Shown here: one piece after another, positions 1-8,603 of the stretch
Layout of the letters: each line of letters opens with the position of its first letter
Position numbering within the stretch: the stretch's first letter is position 1
From: VXPQ01 sp965223485
GTDB lineage: Bacteria; Bacteroidota; Rhodothermia; Rhodothermales; VXPQ01
DNA: 64,000 nucleotides
Direction: 5' to 3'
Assembly (NCBI GenBank): GCA_965223485.1
Contig: OZ244993.1
Span: 2,170,001-2,234,000 of the forward strand
The notes under the pieces: model-generated
The model's input: the letters and a program-made list of their open reading frames with translations, nothing else
Told to the model about the DNA's origin: nothing
Databases searched by the model: none
Program-made: the position numbers and the translations under genes

Positions 1-682
1 AGGCGCCTCCTCCCGCCATTTCCTTGCTGAATCGCCAGGCCTCGGTGTTGCGCGAGGTGAAACTGAAACTGGCCTCGACGACGGTGACCGGTCCGAAGAC
101 CTGTTCCTGACCCAGCCGCATGATCTCCTGGTGATGCGGTTCGAAGTGGAGGCGATACCCCACTGAAAGTTTCACGCCGGCCTTGTCGCACGCCTCGATC
201 ATGCGCTCGCAGTCGCGTACAGAGGTTGCCATAGGCTTCTCCGTAATTACCTGCTTGCCCGCTTCGGCAGCCCGGATCACATATTCTGCATGCATGCTGT
301 TCGGTAGCACCACATACACGATGTCGATATCCGGGTTGTCGGCAATCTGGTCGAAGGTATCGTAATTGTAGACGTTTTTCTCCGGGATATTGTACTCGGC
401 CATCCACTTGTCGGCCTTGGCGGGCGTGCCCGTGACGATACCCGTGAGGCGGCACTGCTCCGTTTCCTGGAGAGCAGGGGCCAACTGGTTCGTAGCGTAG
501 TTGCCAAGGCCCACAAGCGCCACGCCGAGGGGGTTCATACCCGGAGGCAGGGGGCGCCTTCGCATGTTTTGTGCGCCTGCAAGCGTAACGGCCGGCGCTC
601 CCGACAGCGCAATTCCGCCCAGCAAGGCACCGGTTTTCTGCAAAAAGGTGCGCCGCGTACGGCGAGAATCTATAGGAGCCAT
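1..682 (-). CDS. Gfo/Idh/MocA family oxidoreductase, Tat-exported (3' part outside the window)
   Basis: NAD(P)-dependent oxidoreductase of the glucose-fructose oxidoreductase type, probably periplasmic. The first 227 codons are present, and the gene runs off the left edge without a stop. The start is the ATG at 682, followed by a twin-arginine stretch (RRTFLQK, about residues 10-16) and an Ala/Gly-rich hydrophobic segment. The Rossmann fold starts near residue 53 (VALVGLG). The EKP motif holding the catalytic lysine is at about 148-150, and a GYR motif follows near 174-176. It is the last visible gene of a four-gene minus-strand operon, 30 bases after the preceding stop. The order Tat signal, Rossmann fold and EKP resembles Zymomonas Gfo. 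The substrate cannot be read from the sequence. Confidence 0.9.
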   Translation of the reverse strand, partial: MAPIDSRRTRRTFLQKTGALLGGIALSGAPAVTLAGAQNMRRRPLPPGMNPLGVALVGLGNYATNQLAPALQETEQCRLTGIVTGTPAKADKWMAEYNIPEKNVYNYDTFDQIADNPDIDIVYVVLPNSMHAEYVIRAAEAGKQVITEKPMATSVRDCERMIEACDKAGVKLSVGYRLHFEPHHQEIMRLGQEQVFGPVTVVEASFSFTSRNTEAWRFSKEMAGGGA

Positions 683-712
683 AACAGGGTCGGAGAGATG
701 GAATGAGGCGGT

Positions 713-1981
713 TTAGATTTCAAACAGGGCGTCGTCATAGACCATGCGCGTTTCTTGCAGGATGGCTTCGTTGGCCTTTATGGTAATGACGGCGGTCTGG
801 AAGCCCACCTCATAAGACGCAGCCGGTGGATAGGGTCCAAAGGCGTGGTTGTCGATGAAGTCGCGTACTGCGTACCACAGCGGCGTCTCGAGGTTGGGGT
901 CGTCTTCGGTCGGCGAGATATCCTGGGCATCCAGTTGGGTAGCGTTCGCCACCAGCGCAATCCCGGTTTCCTTGTAGAACTTGTCTTTTCTGGCGTACAC
1001 CTCCCACCCGAGTAGCGGGGCATCGACTTCCTTGAACATCCAGGCCCGGTGGTCGCGGAACATGATGGTGCTGTCACGCCCGGAATAGGTGTCATAGGCG
1101 GCGTCGAAAGAACTCGTCAGTGTAGCGTCGTACAGCATAGGTACGCCATCCTCCAGTTCGAAGATGGCCTGGATCGTGTCAGGCACCTGGCGCCCATCCT
1201 TCCATAACATGATCTGGCCCAAGCCGGTGACCGCCACCGGACGCTTGCCCAGAAACCACAGGGCGGGGTCGAGCTGATGCGTAGCAACTTCGCCGATGAG
1301 TCCGGTAGAGACCTCTGCGTCAAGCCGCCAGTTTTGTGCGACTTCGCGTTCCCGGTTGGGAGAGGCCCTTCGCCAGCTTTCCTTTACATGCGATTGGGAT
1401 CGGGTCATCGTAGCCTTTCCAAGAGCGCCGCTGCGGATGAACTGGAAGACGGAACGATAATTCGGGTGCGACCGGGCATGCAGTCCCACCTGAAAGATCA
1501 GGTTGGGATTGTCACGGGCGGCCTGTGCCATGGCTCGCGCATCGTCGATGGTCGAGGCCATTGGCGCTTCTACGTATACATGCTTGCCGGCAGACAGGGC
1601 GTCGAGTGCAATCTGCTTGTGCAGGTGCGTGGGCGTGGCGATAAAGACCGTGGAAATATCCGGATTATCCAGTACCTCGCGGTAGTCTTCGAACGTGGCC
1701 ACTCCCGGCGCCGAGCGCTGTGCTCTCCGCAGCATGACGTTGTAGGTGTCCACTACGGCAGCAATATCCACCTCGGGGATGCGCGTCAGCGTGGCGGCTA
1801 TGTCCCGCCCCTGCGGGCCGAAACCGATCACGGCGGCCTGTACTTGCTGCCGGAAGGCTGCCTGGCGCACATCCGCGCCGATCGCAGGGGCATGTGCAAG
1901 CAGGCCGGAAAGCGGGATCAGGGAACTCCGTTTCAGAAAATTCCGACGACTCAGGAGGCCGCCGTACGTACGGTCTTTCAT
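713..1981 (-). CDS. Gfo/Idh/MocA family protein, Tat-exported, with EAP in place of EKP
   Basis: A 422-residue member of the Gfo/Idh/MocA family. It has a Tat signal (SRRNFLKRSS, residues 11-20) and a dinucleotide-binding glycine motif (VIGFGPQG, 51-58). The ATPTH stretch at about 115-119 is typical of the family. Where most members have EKP, with the lysine taking part in catalysis, this protein reads E138-A139-P140. It may therefore be a binding protein or use different chemistry. The C-terminal substrate domain looks complete. It lies 21 bases downstream of apbE and 30 bases upstream of the partial homologue at the left edge, so one transcript is likely. Export is inferred from the Tat motif. 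Confidence 0.9.
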   Translation of the reverse strand: MKDRTYGGLLSRRNFLKRSSLIPLSGLLAHAPAIGADVRQAAFRQQVQAAVIGFGPQGRDIAATLTRIPEVDIAAVVDTYNVMLRRAQRSAPGVATFEDYREVLDNPDISTVFIATPTHLHKQIALDALSAGKHVYVEAPMASTIDDARAMAQAARDNPNLIFQVGLHARSHPNYRSVFQFIRSGALGKATMTRSQSHVKESWRRASPNREREVAQNWRLDAEVSTGLIGEVATHQLDPALWFLGKRPVAVTGLGQIMLWKDGRQVPDTIQAIFELEDGVPMLYDATLTSSFDAAYDTYSGRDSTIMFRDHRAWMFKEVDAPLLGWEVYARKDKFYKETGIALVANATQLDAQDISPTEDDPNLETPLWYAVRDFIDNHAFGPYPPAASYEVGFQTAVITIKANEAILQETRMVYDDALFEI

Positions 1982-2002
1982 GGTGCGGTGTTCAGGGGGG
2001 TG

Positions 2003-2986
2003 TTATTGCAAGGTTGTAGCAAGGCCGTTCAAGGCCGGCGCAGGGGGCGGGGTGGGGATGCTTTCCGGCGCACGGCGCGGGAGTATCCCGTGGTGCAGGA
2101 TGCGACGGGGAAGGGGGCCTTCACCGTCTGGTCGAATGACCAGCGACCGGTATCCGGGAAGCGGGCGAGCATGCACGAGGAGGGCGGTCGAAACGGCGTC
2201 GGCGGTGGCAGCGGATGAGGTAACGGTCGCTGCCAGTAGCGCTCCGCGAACAGGTTTTCCAAGGCGGGGGTCCAGCACATGTCCGTAACAGGTCCCCTCG
2301 ACCTCGAAAAATTTACCCGAAACAGCCGAAACCGACAGGGCCTCGTCCCGGATCGCCACGACGGCGATCGGTTCGTCCGGCGACCGGGGATCAACAACGG
2401 CCACGTTCCATGAGTCGGCGTCGAGCGGTTGTCCGATTCCGTACATCGTGCTGGCGCCACCGTGCAGAAAGGCCCGTTCCACGCCGGCCTCCCTCAACAA
2501 GTGCATAGCTTCGTCTATGGCGTATCCCTTGCCGATAGCCCCAAAATCCAGGGCAACCCCTTCGTGCGCAAAGCGCACCGTACGATGCGCTTCATCCAGT
2601 TCAACGAGATGCATACCTGTGCGCAGGCGGGCTTCGGCCAACTCGTCTGCATCCGGTACGCGTCCCCCGTCGCCGTAGAATCCCCATGCCTGCATGAGCG
2701 GGCCGACCGTCAGGTCAAAAGCCCCGTCCGTGCAACGGTGCAGATACAGAGAGTGCTTCAACAAATCGAACAGCCACGGCTCGACCGGCACGGCTTCCTG
2801 CGAAGCGTGCGCATTGATCCGGGACACGTCAGAGTTGGGAAGGAATCCGGAAAGCCGTGTTTCCAGTCGTTCGATTTCCCGGAGCGCTTCCTCGCCGGCG
2901 GCCCGTAGCCACGGCTCGTCCTCGCCTTGGAGGACGAGCTCGAAGCGACAGGCCATCGCCATGCGCGCCAATCGAACCGTACCCAT
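2003..2986 (-). CDS. apbE: FAD:protein FMN transferase (ApbE family)
   Basis: Transfers FMN from FAD onto a threonine of target flavoproteins. The 327-residue protein shows the family landmarks in order: MAMACRFEL near the N-terminus, DVSRIN, FDLTVGPLM, DFGAIGKGYAID, an HGG segment, GHVLDPR, and the C-terminal ATADAVSTALL that carries metal-binding Thr and Asp. No signal peptide or lipobox is visible, whereas many ApbE proteins of this phylum are lipoproteins, so a cytoplasmic location is inferred. It sits between two Tat-exported Gfo/Idh/MocA genes with 21-22 base gaps, so it is cotranscribed with them. No protein with an FMN_bind domain, its usual substrate, occurs in the window. Confidence 0.92.
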   Translation of the reverse strand: MGTVRLARMAMACRFELVLQGEDEPWLRAAGEEALREIERLETRLSGFLPNSDVSRINAHASQEAVPVEPWLFDLLKHSLYLHRCTDGAFDLTVGPLMQAWGFYGDGGRVPDADELAEARLRTGMHLVELDEAHRTVRFAHEGVALDFGAIGKGYAIDEAMHLLREAGVERAFLHGGASTMYGIGQPLDADSWNVAVVDPRSPDEPIAVVAIRDEALSVSAVSGKFFEVEGTCYGHVLDPRLGKPVRGALLAATVTSSAATADAVSTALLVHARPLPGYRSLVIRPDGEGPLPRRILHHGILPRRAPESIPTPPPAPALNGLATTLQ

Positions 2987-3008
2987 CCCCGCCTCCGCCG
3001 TTTGGCTG

Positions 3009-4364
3009 CTACGACAGTTCGAGCGTACCGTACGTGATCGATTCGATCTCGCGTCCGCCGCCTGTGGTCATCTTGCGCGTTTCCTCGTCGAAGTAGAGCA
3101 TTTCGCCCAGGCGGTTCGACATCTCGGCCATGCAAATAATCGTTTGCGCCTTGATCGCCAGGTCGATGTTGCCGTTGGGTTGCTTGTTCTCACGGATCGA
3201 GGTCAGCCAGTTTTCCACGTGTGCCGACACGCTTACGCCAGGCTCGATGTTCTCTTCCACCTGCTGGTCGACAAGGTCGGCGAAGGGCCGTTCCGGGCGC
3301 AGTTCGACCGTGTTGCCGCCGAAGTACAGCGTACCTTCGTGGCCCCGGATCACTTGTTCGAGCCCTTGCTCGTTGACAGTACTGCCAATGACCATGATCG
3401 TCAGGCCGCTGGGGAATTCGGCCAGAACCTGCGTGTTGTCGGGCACGTCGCGGTCGGTCGTGATCTTGCGCGTGCCGAGCGAGGCAACCCGCACCGGGAA
3501 TTCGGGAGCTCCTGTCGCCAGCATCAGCGGGTGGATGCGGTGGGCCAGCAGGTCACCGAGGATGCCTGCACAGTACGGGTAGTACTTGCGCCAGCGGTGG
3601 TATTCGTCGGCGCTGAATGGGCGGTCGGAGACGGGTCCGAGCCAAGTGGTCCAGTCGATGTTTTCCGGTGAGGAATCTTCGTCGATTGTGTAATTCCACT
3701 CGCCGTTGGGATTGTTGCGGCAGTAGGAATCCTGCCCCAGCACGAGGGGGCCGATCATGCCTGCCTGGATCATCTCTGCGGCGCGGTGCCACTTGCCTTC
3801 CGTACAGTACTGGGAACCGATCTGGAAAATCATCCCGGTTTCCATGGTTTTATCGTAGATATCGAAGGCTTCATGCAGGTAGCGCGTCATCGGCTTTTCG
3901 CAGTAGACGTGCTTGCCGGCGTCCATGGCTTCGGTGGCGATGGTTGAGTGCCAGTGATCCACGGCGCCGATGAAGATGGCGTCCACATCGTCCCGCTCGA
4001 GCAGGCTGCGGTAGTCGCTGTACGCATCCGCATCGGTGAGGCCGAGTTTTTCGACCACGCGATCCCTGCGCTTGTTGAAGACGTCGGAGACGGCCACACC
4101 GACCGCATTGAATTCCGCGCCATGATTGGAGATAGCGCCTACATGGGCATTGAAGCCCTGGCCGCCAACGCCTATGAATCCGATATTCAGGCGGTCGTTC
4201 GCACCGAGGACGGTCGCGGGCGCCGTTTTATGGGCGATGGTTTTGCGCCGCGGACTGGCCATTGCCGGAGCATATCCTGCCAGCATTGCAGCGGCCCCGA
4301 GCGCGCTTTTCTTGACAAATTCGCGCCGGGATGCGCTATCGGTGGGAGTTTTTTTACTGGTCAT
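3009..4364 (-). CDS. Gfo/Idh/MocA family oxidoreductase, Tat-exported
   Basis: A 451-residue NAD(P)-dependent oxidoreductase and the first gene of the minus-strand operon continuing through apbE to the left edge. The Tat signal is SRREFVKKS (12-20). The glycine motif GFIGVGGQG is at 62-70 and CEKPM, with the catalytic lysine, at 155-159. The C-terminal half has the Trp-rich YHRWRKYY segment and a GDLLAHRIHP stretch typical of the bacterial Gfo/Idh/MocA subgroup abundant in Planctomycetes and Rhodothermota. Here, unlike the homologue two genes downstream, the EKP motif is intact. Its upstream region (4365-4760) contains direct repeats and a palindrome that may regulate the operon. The substrate, a sugar or polyol, is not predictable. 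Confidence 0.92.
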   Translation of the reverse strand: MTSKKTPTDSASRREFVKKSALGAAAMLAGYAPAMASPRRKTIAHKTAPATVLGANDRLNIGFIGVGGQGFNAHVGAISNHGAEFNAVGVAVSDVFNKRRDRVVEKLGLTDADAYSDYRSLLERDDVDAIFIGAVDHWHSTIATEAMDAGKHVYCEKPMTRYLHEAFDIYDKTMETGMIFQIGSQYCTEGKWHRAAEMIQAGMIGPLVLGQDSYCRNNPNGEWNYTIDEDSSPENIDWTTWLGPVSDRPFSADEYHRWRKYYPYCAGILGDLLAHRIHPLMLATGAPEFPVRVASLGTRKITTDRDVPDNTQVLAEFPSGLTIMVIGSTVNEQGLEQVIRGHEGTLYFGGNTVELRPERPFADLVDQQVEENIEPGVSVSAHVENWLTSIRENKQPNGNIDLAIKAQTIICMAEMSNRLGEMLYFDEETRKMTTGGGREIESITYGTLELS

Positions 4365-4521
4365 GACTGGGGATGGTTTGATAGGGATGTTATTCCGATG
4401 CGGTTATCGTGACGAAACGATGGTATGAAGTAGAGCCGGAAGCCCTTTCAGCGACAAGGCTGCCTGCGGAGCCTTGTTCTATTCCGGGCCAAGTCCTGTC
4501 CCGTGTGCGTAATCCGGTTTG

Positions 4522-4548
4522 TTTCGGGAACGAAAAATTTCGGGAACG
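4522..4548. repeat. Pair of 11-base direct repeats, possible regulator site
   Basis: TTTCGGGAACG occurs at 4522-4532 and again, identically, at 4538-4548. The 16-base period is about one and a half helical turns. The pair lies between two divergent transcription units, immediately beside the palindrome at 4564-4579. A transcription-factor binding site is inferred. No regulator gene is adjacent. Confidence 0.4.
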
Positions 4549-4556
4549 TACGATCC

Positions 4557-4586
4557 TTGCAAAGTTACTAAATAGTAACATATGTT
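4557..4586 (+). promoter_or_regulatory. Palindromic operator-like site inside a possible promoter
   Basis: GTTACT-AAAT-AGTAAC (4564-4579) is a perfect 6-base inverted repeat with a 4-base spacer. It sits between TTGCAA (4557-4562) and TATGTT (4581-4586), which could serve as weak -35 and -10 elements 18 bases apart for the yceI-like gene. Read on the minus strand, the same site contains TAACTTTG, matching the Bacteroidetes -7 consensus TAnnTTTG, but I see no TTTG about 19 bases upstream of it. Repressor binding in the spacer is an inference. Confidence 0.35.
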
Positions 4587-4760
4587 GCGTACAGTAATAT
4601 GAAGTTCGGTCGCCGGAATTATTAATCAGGGAAAACCTTGCCGCGGATTCCGTAATCAAGATGTTTTACACAGGCGGCCAAGGGCGTTTTGCGTGGCCGT
4701 GCGGCGTCTCGCAACAACCTGTGCCGGAAGGCGTCTCATTGAAAAAACCGGAAGCGATCC

Positions 4761-5336
4761 ATGAAACACACGATGATCTGGATAGCCGCCTTCTTTGCGA
4801 TGGCGGCTTTTGTACCGGCGGAGACCGCCCAGGCGCAAACACTGGCCTTGTCGCCGGAGAGTTCGATCTGGATTGACGGCACGTCGAATGTGAGCGACTG
4901 GACCGTATATGCGAAAGAGATGACCGGAGCGGTCCGGATGGGAGAAGCGGCGGCGCCGGACAGTCTGGCGCTCATCGTGGTTTCCAGGCAGATCAAGAGC
5001 GACAAGGACGTTCGCATGGATCGCAAAATATCCGATGCGCTGAAGGCCCGCGAACATGCGAACATCACATACCAGTTTACGGGCGCCACCGTTTCGGAGG
5101 GCGATGCGGGCATGCTTTTGACCCAGGGCCGCCTCATCATTGCGGGCGTAACGAAGGACATCGAGATGGAGGTAACCGCAGAGCAACTCGAAGACGGGTC
5201 GGTGCGCTATACCGGCATGACCCCGATCCGGTTCACGGAGTACGGGATGACGCCGCCCACGGCTTTGTACGGAGCGCTTCGCACGGGTAATGGCGTGACC
5301 GTGCATTTCGACGTAACGTTCGCGTCGGGCGAGTAG
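4761..5336 (+). CDS. YceI family periplasmic protein
   Basis: A 191-residue protein with a signal peptide of about 25 residues ending near AQAQ. It is followed by the beta-barrel lipocalin-like fold of the YceI family, whose members bind isoprenoid-type lipids and are often stress-induced. Supporting features are the N-terminal WIDGTSNVSDW segment, a central MDRKISDAL, GRLIIAGVTKDIEMEV, and the C-terminal FDVTF strand. The gene is monocistronic, convergent with the dehydrogenase gene that ends at 5358. Assignment to the family is firm. The ligand and physiological role are unknown. Confidence 0.85.
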   Translation: MKHTMIWIAAFFAMAAFVPAETAQAQTLALSPESSIWIDGTSNVSDWTVYAKEMTGAVRMGEAAAPDSLALIVVSRQIKSDKDVRMDRKISDALKAREHANITYQFTGATVSEGDAGMLLTQGRLIIAGVTKDIEMEVTAEQLEDGSVRYTGMTPIRFTEYGMTPPTALYGALRTGNGVTVHFDVTFASGE

Positions 5337-5357
5337 GCGAGGATATTCCCCGGACCT

Positions 5358-6275
5358 TCAGGCAGTTGCGCCGGCTTCCGCACCGGCTTGTTTGCCCACT
5401 TCGATTCCCGATAGTCGCTCGAGCGCTTTCACAAGGGCATGGTTGCCCTCGCTCCCAAGGCCGTTGCGCTGGAGCGAACGGTACAGGTGAAAACATGCGC
5501 CTGCGCCAACAAGGGGCGCCCCCAGTTCGTCGGCGGCGTCGAGGACCAGGCGCAGGTCTTTTAGTTGCAGGTCGATCGTGAATCCCGGGCGCCAGTCCCT
5601 TTGCGTGCATTGCGGGCCCCTGTTGGCGAGCATCCAGCTGCCTGCCGCACCGCCGGTCACAGCCTCCAGCGTTTTTTCGAGGTCCAGTCCACCGGCCTCG
5701 GCAAACGTGAGTGCCTCCGATACGGCGAGCATGTTCACGACGACCAGGATCTGGTTGACAAGCTTGACGGTCTGGCCGGCCCCGTGCCCGCCGACATGCG
5801 TAATCGTCGTGCCCATGGCTTCGAAGCAGGGCATGGCCCGCGCCACTTGATCCGCCTCGCCTCCGACCATAATACTGAGCGTGCCGTTTGCGGCTCCCTC
5901 GCTGCCCCCGCTGATAGGCGCATCCAGCATGTGCATATCCCGGCCCGCCAGTTGCTCCGCCAGTTCTTTCGTTACGGAGGGGCTGATCGTGCTCGTGTCG
6001 ATGAAGAGGGCGCCGGGGCGTGCAGACGGTATCGCTTCTTCGACGACAGCGATTACATCGGGGGTGTCGCTAACGCACAAAATGACGATAGTGCAATGCT
6101 CGGCCAACTCCCGGATCGATGCTGCTACCCGGGCCCCGGCTTTCTCAAGGGGTTTCGTTCGGGAGGCTGTCCGGTTCCAGACGGTCAGGTCGACGCCGTG
6201 CCTGATGAGGTTATGCGCCATTCCCCGACCCATTACGCCGAGGCCGATGAAGCCGACGGGTTCGTTCAGGTCCAT
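5358..6275 (-). CDS. Beta-hydroxyacid dehydrogenase (3-hydroxyisobutyrate dehydrogenase / tartronate semialdehyde reductase family)
   Basis: NAD(P)-dependent dehydrogenase of about 305 residues. The chosen ATG at 6275 precedes GFIGLGVMGRGMA, the N-terminal cofactor motif. The reading frame also extends upstream to 6323 without family similarity. DAPISGGSEGA is the substrate-binding signature, and GAGQTVKLVNQ carries the catalytic lysine. The start overlaps the stop of cysH by one base (TGATG), so translation is probably coupled. The family acts on 3-hydroxyisobutyrate, tartronate semialdehyde, glyoxylate or succinic semialdehyde. The hydroxypyruvate-isomerase-like gene at 25017 hints at glyoxylate-type chemistry but is not close enough to decide. 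Confidence 0.88.
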   Translation of the reverse strand: MDLNEPVGFIGLGVMGRGMAHNLIRHGVDLTVWNRTASRTKPLEKAGARVAASIRELAEHCTIVILCVSDTPDVIAVVEEAIPSARPGALFIDTSTISPSVTKELAEQLAGRDMHMLDAPISGGSEGAANGTLSIMVGGEADQVARAMPCFEAMGTTITHVGGHGAGQTVKLVNQILVVVNMLAVSEALTFAEAGGLDLEKTLEAVTGGAAGSWMLANRGPQCTQRDWRPGFTIDLQLKDLRLVLDAADELGAPLVGAGACFHLYRSLQRNGLGSEGNHALVKALERLSGIEVGKQAGAEAGATA

Positions 6276-7003
6276 CAACTGCCAGTCGCTTTCCTGCCGG
6301 GGACATACAAATGGATGCCACACTCCATTTTTTCATGTCCCTGCCACCGTCCCGAACGACTATCCTGACCGTTCTCGACAGGTTTTGTGCAGGGCATGCA
6401 GCCTATGCTTGGGTAACCCCGGTCATGCAGGGGATTGTAGGGAAGGTTGTGCAGGGTTATGTATTCCCGGACTTTTGTGTCCGTCCAGGAAGCTATCGGA
6501 TTGATTTTTAGAAGGTTATGGGTGTCGTCCCATTCCACGATGGCGGTATTCCTGCGCGTCAGCGCCTGGTCGCGCCGGATGGCGGTAATCCATGCATCTT
6601 TTGACGCAAGGAACCGGCGGAGCGGCTGCACTTTACGCAGAAAGCAGCAGCGATCCGGATCGGAACGCCAGAGGGATTCTCCTTCCCAGCGGGCTTGTTC
6701 TTGTAGGGAGAGTCCGGGATGGACGCGGACAATTTCAATGTCCAGGCGCTCTTCCAGCTTGTTTTTCAACTCGTAGGTTTCAGGGAAAAGCAGGTCCGTA
6801 TCCAGATAGAACACGATGGCCCCGACCCGGACGCTCGCGAGCATGTGCATCAGCGCCACGCCGGATAGGCCAAACCCTGTACTTGTGACAATATTGTCAC
6901 CGAAGGTTTCAAAGGCCCACGCGAGCACTTCTTCCGGCGGAGCATGTTCCAAACGCATGCTCGCCGAGCGAATTTCGCCTGGCGTCAAACGCATAATGCG
7001 CAA
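6275..7003 (-). CDS. cysH: Phosphoadenylyl-/adenylyl-sulfate reductase (CysH)
   Basis: Reduces activated sulfate (APS or PAPS) to sulfite in assimilatory sulfate reduction. The 242-residue protein has the PAPS reductase fold: a phosphate-loop-like STGFGLSGVALMHML near the N-terminus, FYLDTDLLFPETY, and a CC pair (DRCCFLRK) with a second pair in GCMPCT. Those four cysteines bind a [4Fe-4S] cluster in APS-type reductases. The C-terminal ECGIH holds the catalytic cysteine. The cluster pattern suggests the APS-reducing subtype. Its stop overlaps the start of the dehydrogenase. No other sulfate-assimilation gene is visible, so the rest of the pathway lies elsewhere. Confidence 0.93.
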   Translation of the reverse strand: MRIMRLTPGEIRSASMRLEHAPPEEVLAWAFETFGDNIVTSTGFGLSGVALMHMLASVRVGAIVFYLDTDLLFPETYELKNKLEERLDIEIVRVHPGLSLQEQARWEGESLWRSDPDRCCFLRKVQPLRRFLASKDAWITAIRRDQALTRRNTAIVEWDDTHNLLKINPIASWTDTKVREYITLHNLPYNPLHDRGYPSIGCMPCTKPVENGQDSRSGRWQGHEKMECGIHLYVPGRKATGS

Positions 7004-7265
7004 GCAGGTATAGAGTGATGCGTAATGAAGCAGATCATACGATCTATTCCCTAAAGATACGAACGACGTTTATGAAATCATGCTATTCGCAGGTAAAGGA
7101 CGGGGGAATTACAAAAAAAGATGCGTCGCTGCGTTCCATTTCTTACGTTTACCATGCTGGGGGGAGCAGGGACGGGACAAGCGATCGTTTGTTGCCCCGG
7201 GGGTCCGGCACACTGGGCGCATTGCCTGAATCGTGGGCTTTACTAACGCACATTGTGGAGACATC

Positions 7266-8600
7266 ATGAAAAACGGGAATTTTTCTCGCCGCACCTTTCT
7301 TCGGAACGCCTCGTTGACGGCGGCAGGCGTAACCATCGTACCGAGGCACGTTCTTGGCGGCGTGGGGTATCGCGCTCCCAGCGATCTCCTGAACATTGCG
7401 AGCATAGGCGCCGGCGGCATTGCAAACGAAAACCTGGGGAATGTGGAATCCGAGAATATCGTGGCGCTGGCCGATCCCGACTGGAATCGAGCTTCCGGCG
7501 CCTTCGAGAAGTTTTCGAAAGCGGTTAAGTACAAGGACTTCCGGCGGATGCTCGAGGAGAGTGGCGATGACATCGACGCAGTGATTGTGGCGACACCGGA
7601 TCATACCCATGCGGTGGCGGCCAGCATGGCCATGCAACTCGGCAAGCATGTCTACGTGCAGAAGCCGCTCACGAGGACGATCCGGGAGGCCCGGCGTTTG
7701 CTTGAATTGTCCGAGCAATACGGTGTCGTCACGCAGATGGGCAATCAGGGGCATTCCCACGACGATGGACGGCGCCTGATCGAATGGGTGCATGCCGGCG
7801 CGATCGGGACGGTCCGGGAAGCGCACATCTGGACGAATCGTCCTATCTGGCCGCAAGGCATACCGATCCCCACCGCCAGCATGACGCCCCCGGAGCATAT
7901 GGACTGGGATGTCTGGCTTGGACCTGCCCCCGAGGTGCCGTACCACGATTCGTATGCGCCGTTCACGTGGCGCGGCTGGGTGGATTGGGGCACCAGCGCA
8001 CTGGGCGACATGGGCGCTCATCTCATCGACCATGCCTACTGGGCCCTGGATATCGATTATCCCGATTCGGTCTGGACCAGTTCAACGCCGTTTGAGCGTG
8101 TAGACCATGCTGCGTGGCCGCAGTCCCAGATGACGCAGTACGAATTCACCGGCAAGGACGGAGCGGCTGTTCGGATGATGTGGTATGACGGTGGACTTAT
8201 TGCTCCGAGGCCGGCTGTGTTGCCCGACGAGGTGAGGCTCATACCGGGAGGCGGTGCACTCCTGGTTGGCGATAAGGGCGTGCTGCTGTATGATACGTAC
8301 GGCCACAATCCGCGTCTTTTTCCCGAAACCCTCATGGAGGAGTATGCGGACCTGCCGCAAACCCTCCCCCGGATCACGGAAAGCCACGAGATGAACTGGG
8401 TGAATGCATGCAAGGGCCTCACCGAGGCCACCTGCCCGTTTTCCTATGCCGTGCCGCTTACCGAGGTCATGCTACTGGGCGTTGTTGCCTTGCAGGCCAG
8501 GGGGTTGATCAGGTACAATGCGGAAACGATGACCATCCCCAATGCTCCGGAAGCGGAGCAGTATCTGCATCGCCCGTACCGCGAGGGCTGGGAGATATAG
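7266..8600 (+). CDS. Gfo/Idh/MocA family oxidoreductase, Tat-exported
   Basis: A 444-residue exported oxidoreductase. The ATG at 7266 follows a purine-rich GGAG and directly precedes the Tat signal SRRTFLRNA (7-15). The frame extends back to 7233, which would add an implausible leader. The cofactor motif ASIGAGGIAN is at about 45-54. The family EKP motif reads Q132-K133-P134, keeping the lysine, which is a common variant in this subgroup. The C-terminal half has the WDVWLGPAPEVPYH segment and GDMGAHLIDHAYW. Only three bases separate it from the exported heme protein downstream, suggesting that both act together in the periplasm on a sugar or sugar derivative. Confidence 0.92.
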   Translation: MKNGNFSRRTFLRNASLTAAGVTIVPRHVLGGVGYRAPSDLLNIASIGAGGIANENLGNVESENIVALADPDWNRASGAFEKFSKAVKYKDFRRMLEESGDDIDAVIVATPDHTHAVAASMAMQLGKHVYVQKPLTRTIREARRLLELSEQYGVVTQMGNQGHSHDDGRRLIEWVHAGAIGTVREAHIWTNRPIWPQGIPIPTASMTPPEHMDWDVWLGPAPEVPYHDSYAPFTWRGWVDWGTSALGDMGAHLIDHAYWALDIDYPDSVWTSSTPFERVDHAAWPQSQMTQYEFTGKDGAAVRMMWYDGGLIAPRPAVLPDEVRLIPGGGALLVGDKGVLLYDTYGHNPRLFPETLMEEYADLPQTLPRITESHEMNWVNACKGLTEATCPFSYAVPLTEVMLLGVVALQARGLIRYNAETMTIPNAPEAEQYLHRPYREGWEI

Positions 8601-8603
8601 CGG

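Larger units (their letters stand above)
4365..4760. other. 396-base intergenic region between divergent transcription units
   Basis: This is the only gene-free stretch longer than 300 bases. It separates the minus-strand oxidoreductase operon from the plus-strand yceI-like gene and is more AT-rich than its surroundings around 4520-4630. It holds two direct repeats and a palindrome, listed separately. An 89-codon minus ORF inside it has no recognisable features and I do not regard it as a gene. I see no tRNA or known riboswitch. Confidence 0.6.

Noticed and set aside
1277..3671. Long plus-strand open frames (313 and 325 codons)
   Set aside because: They mirror the Gfo/Idh/MocA and apbE genes on the other strand and contain no recognisable motif.
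4390..4659. 89-codon minus-strand ORF in the large intergenic gap
   Set aside because: No motif, no ribosome site, and it covers the repeat and palindrome region.
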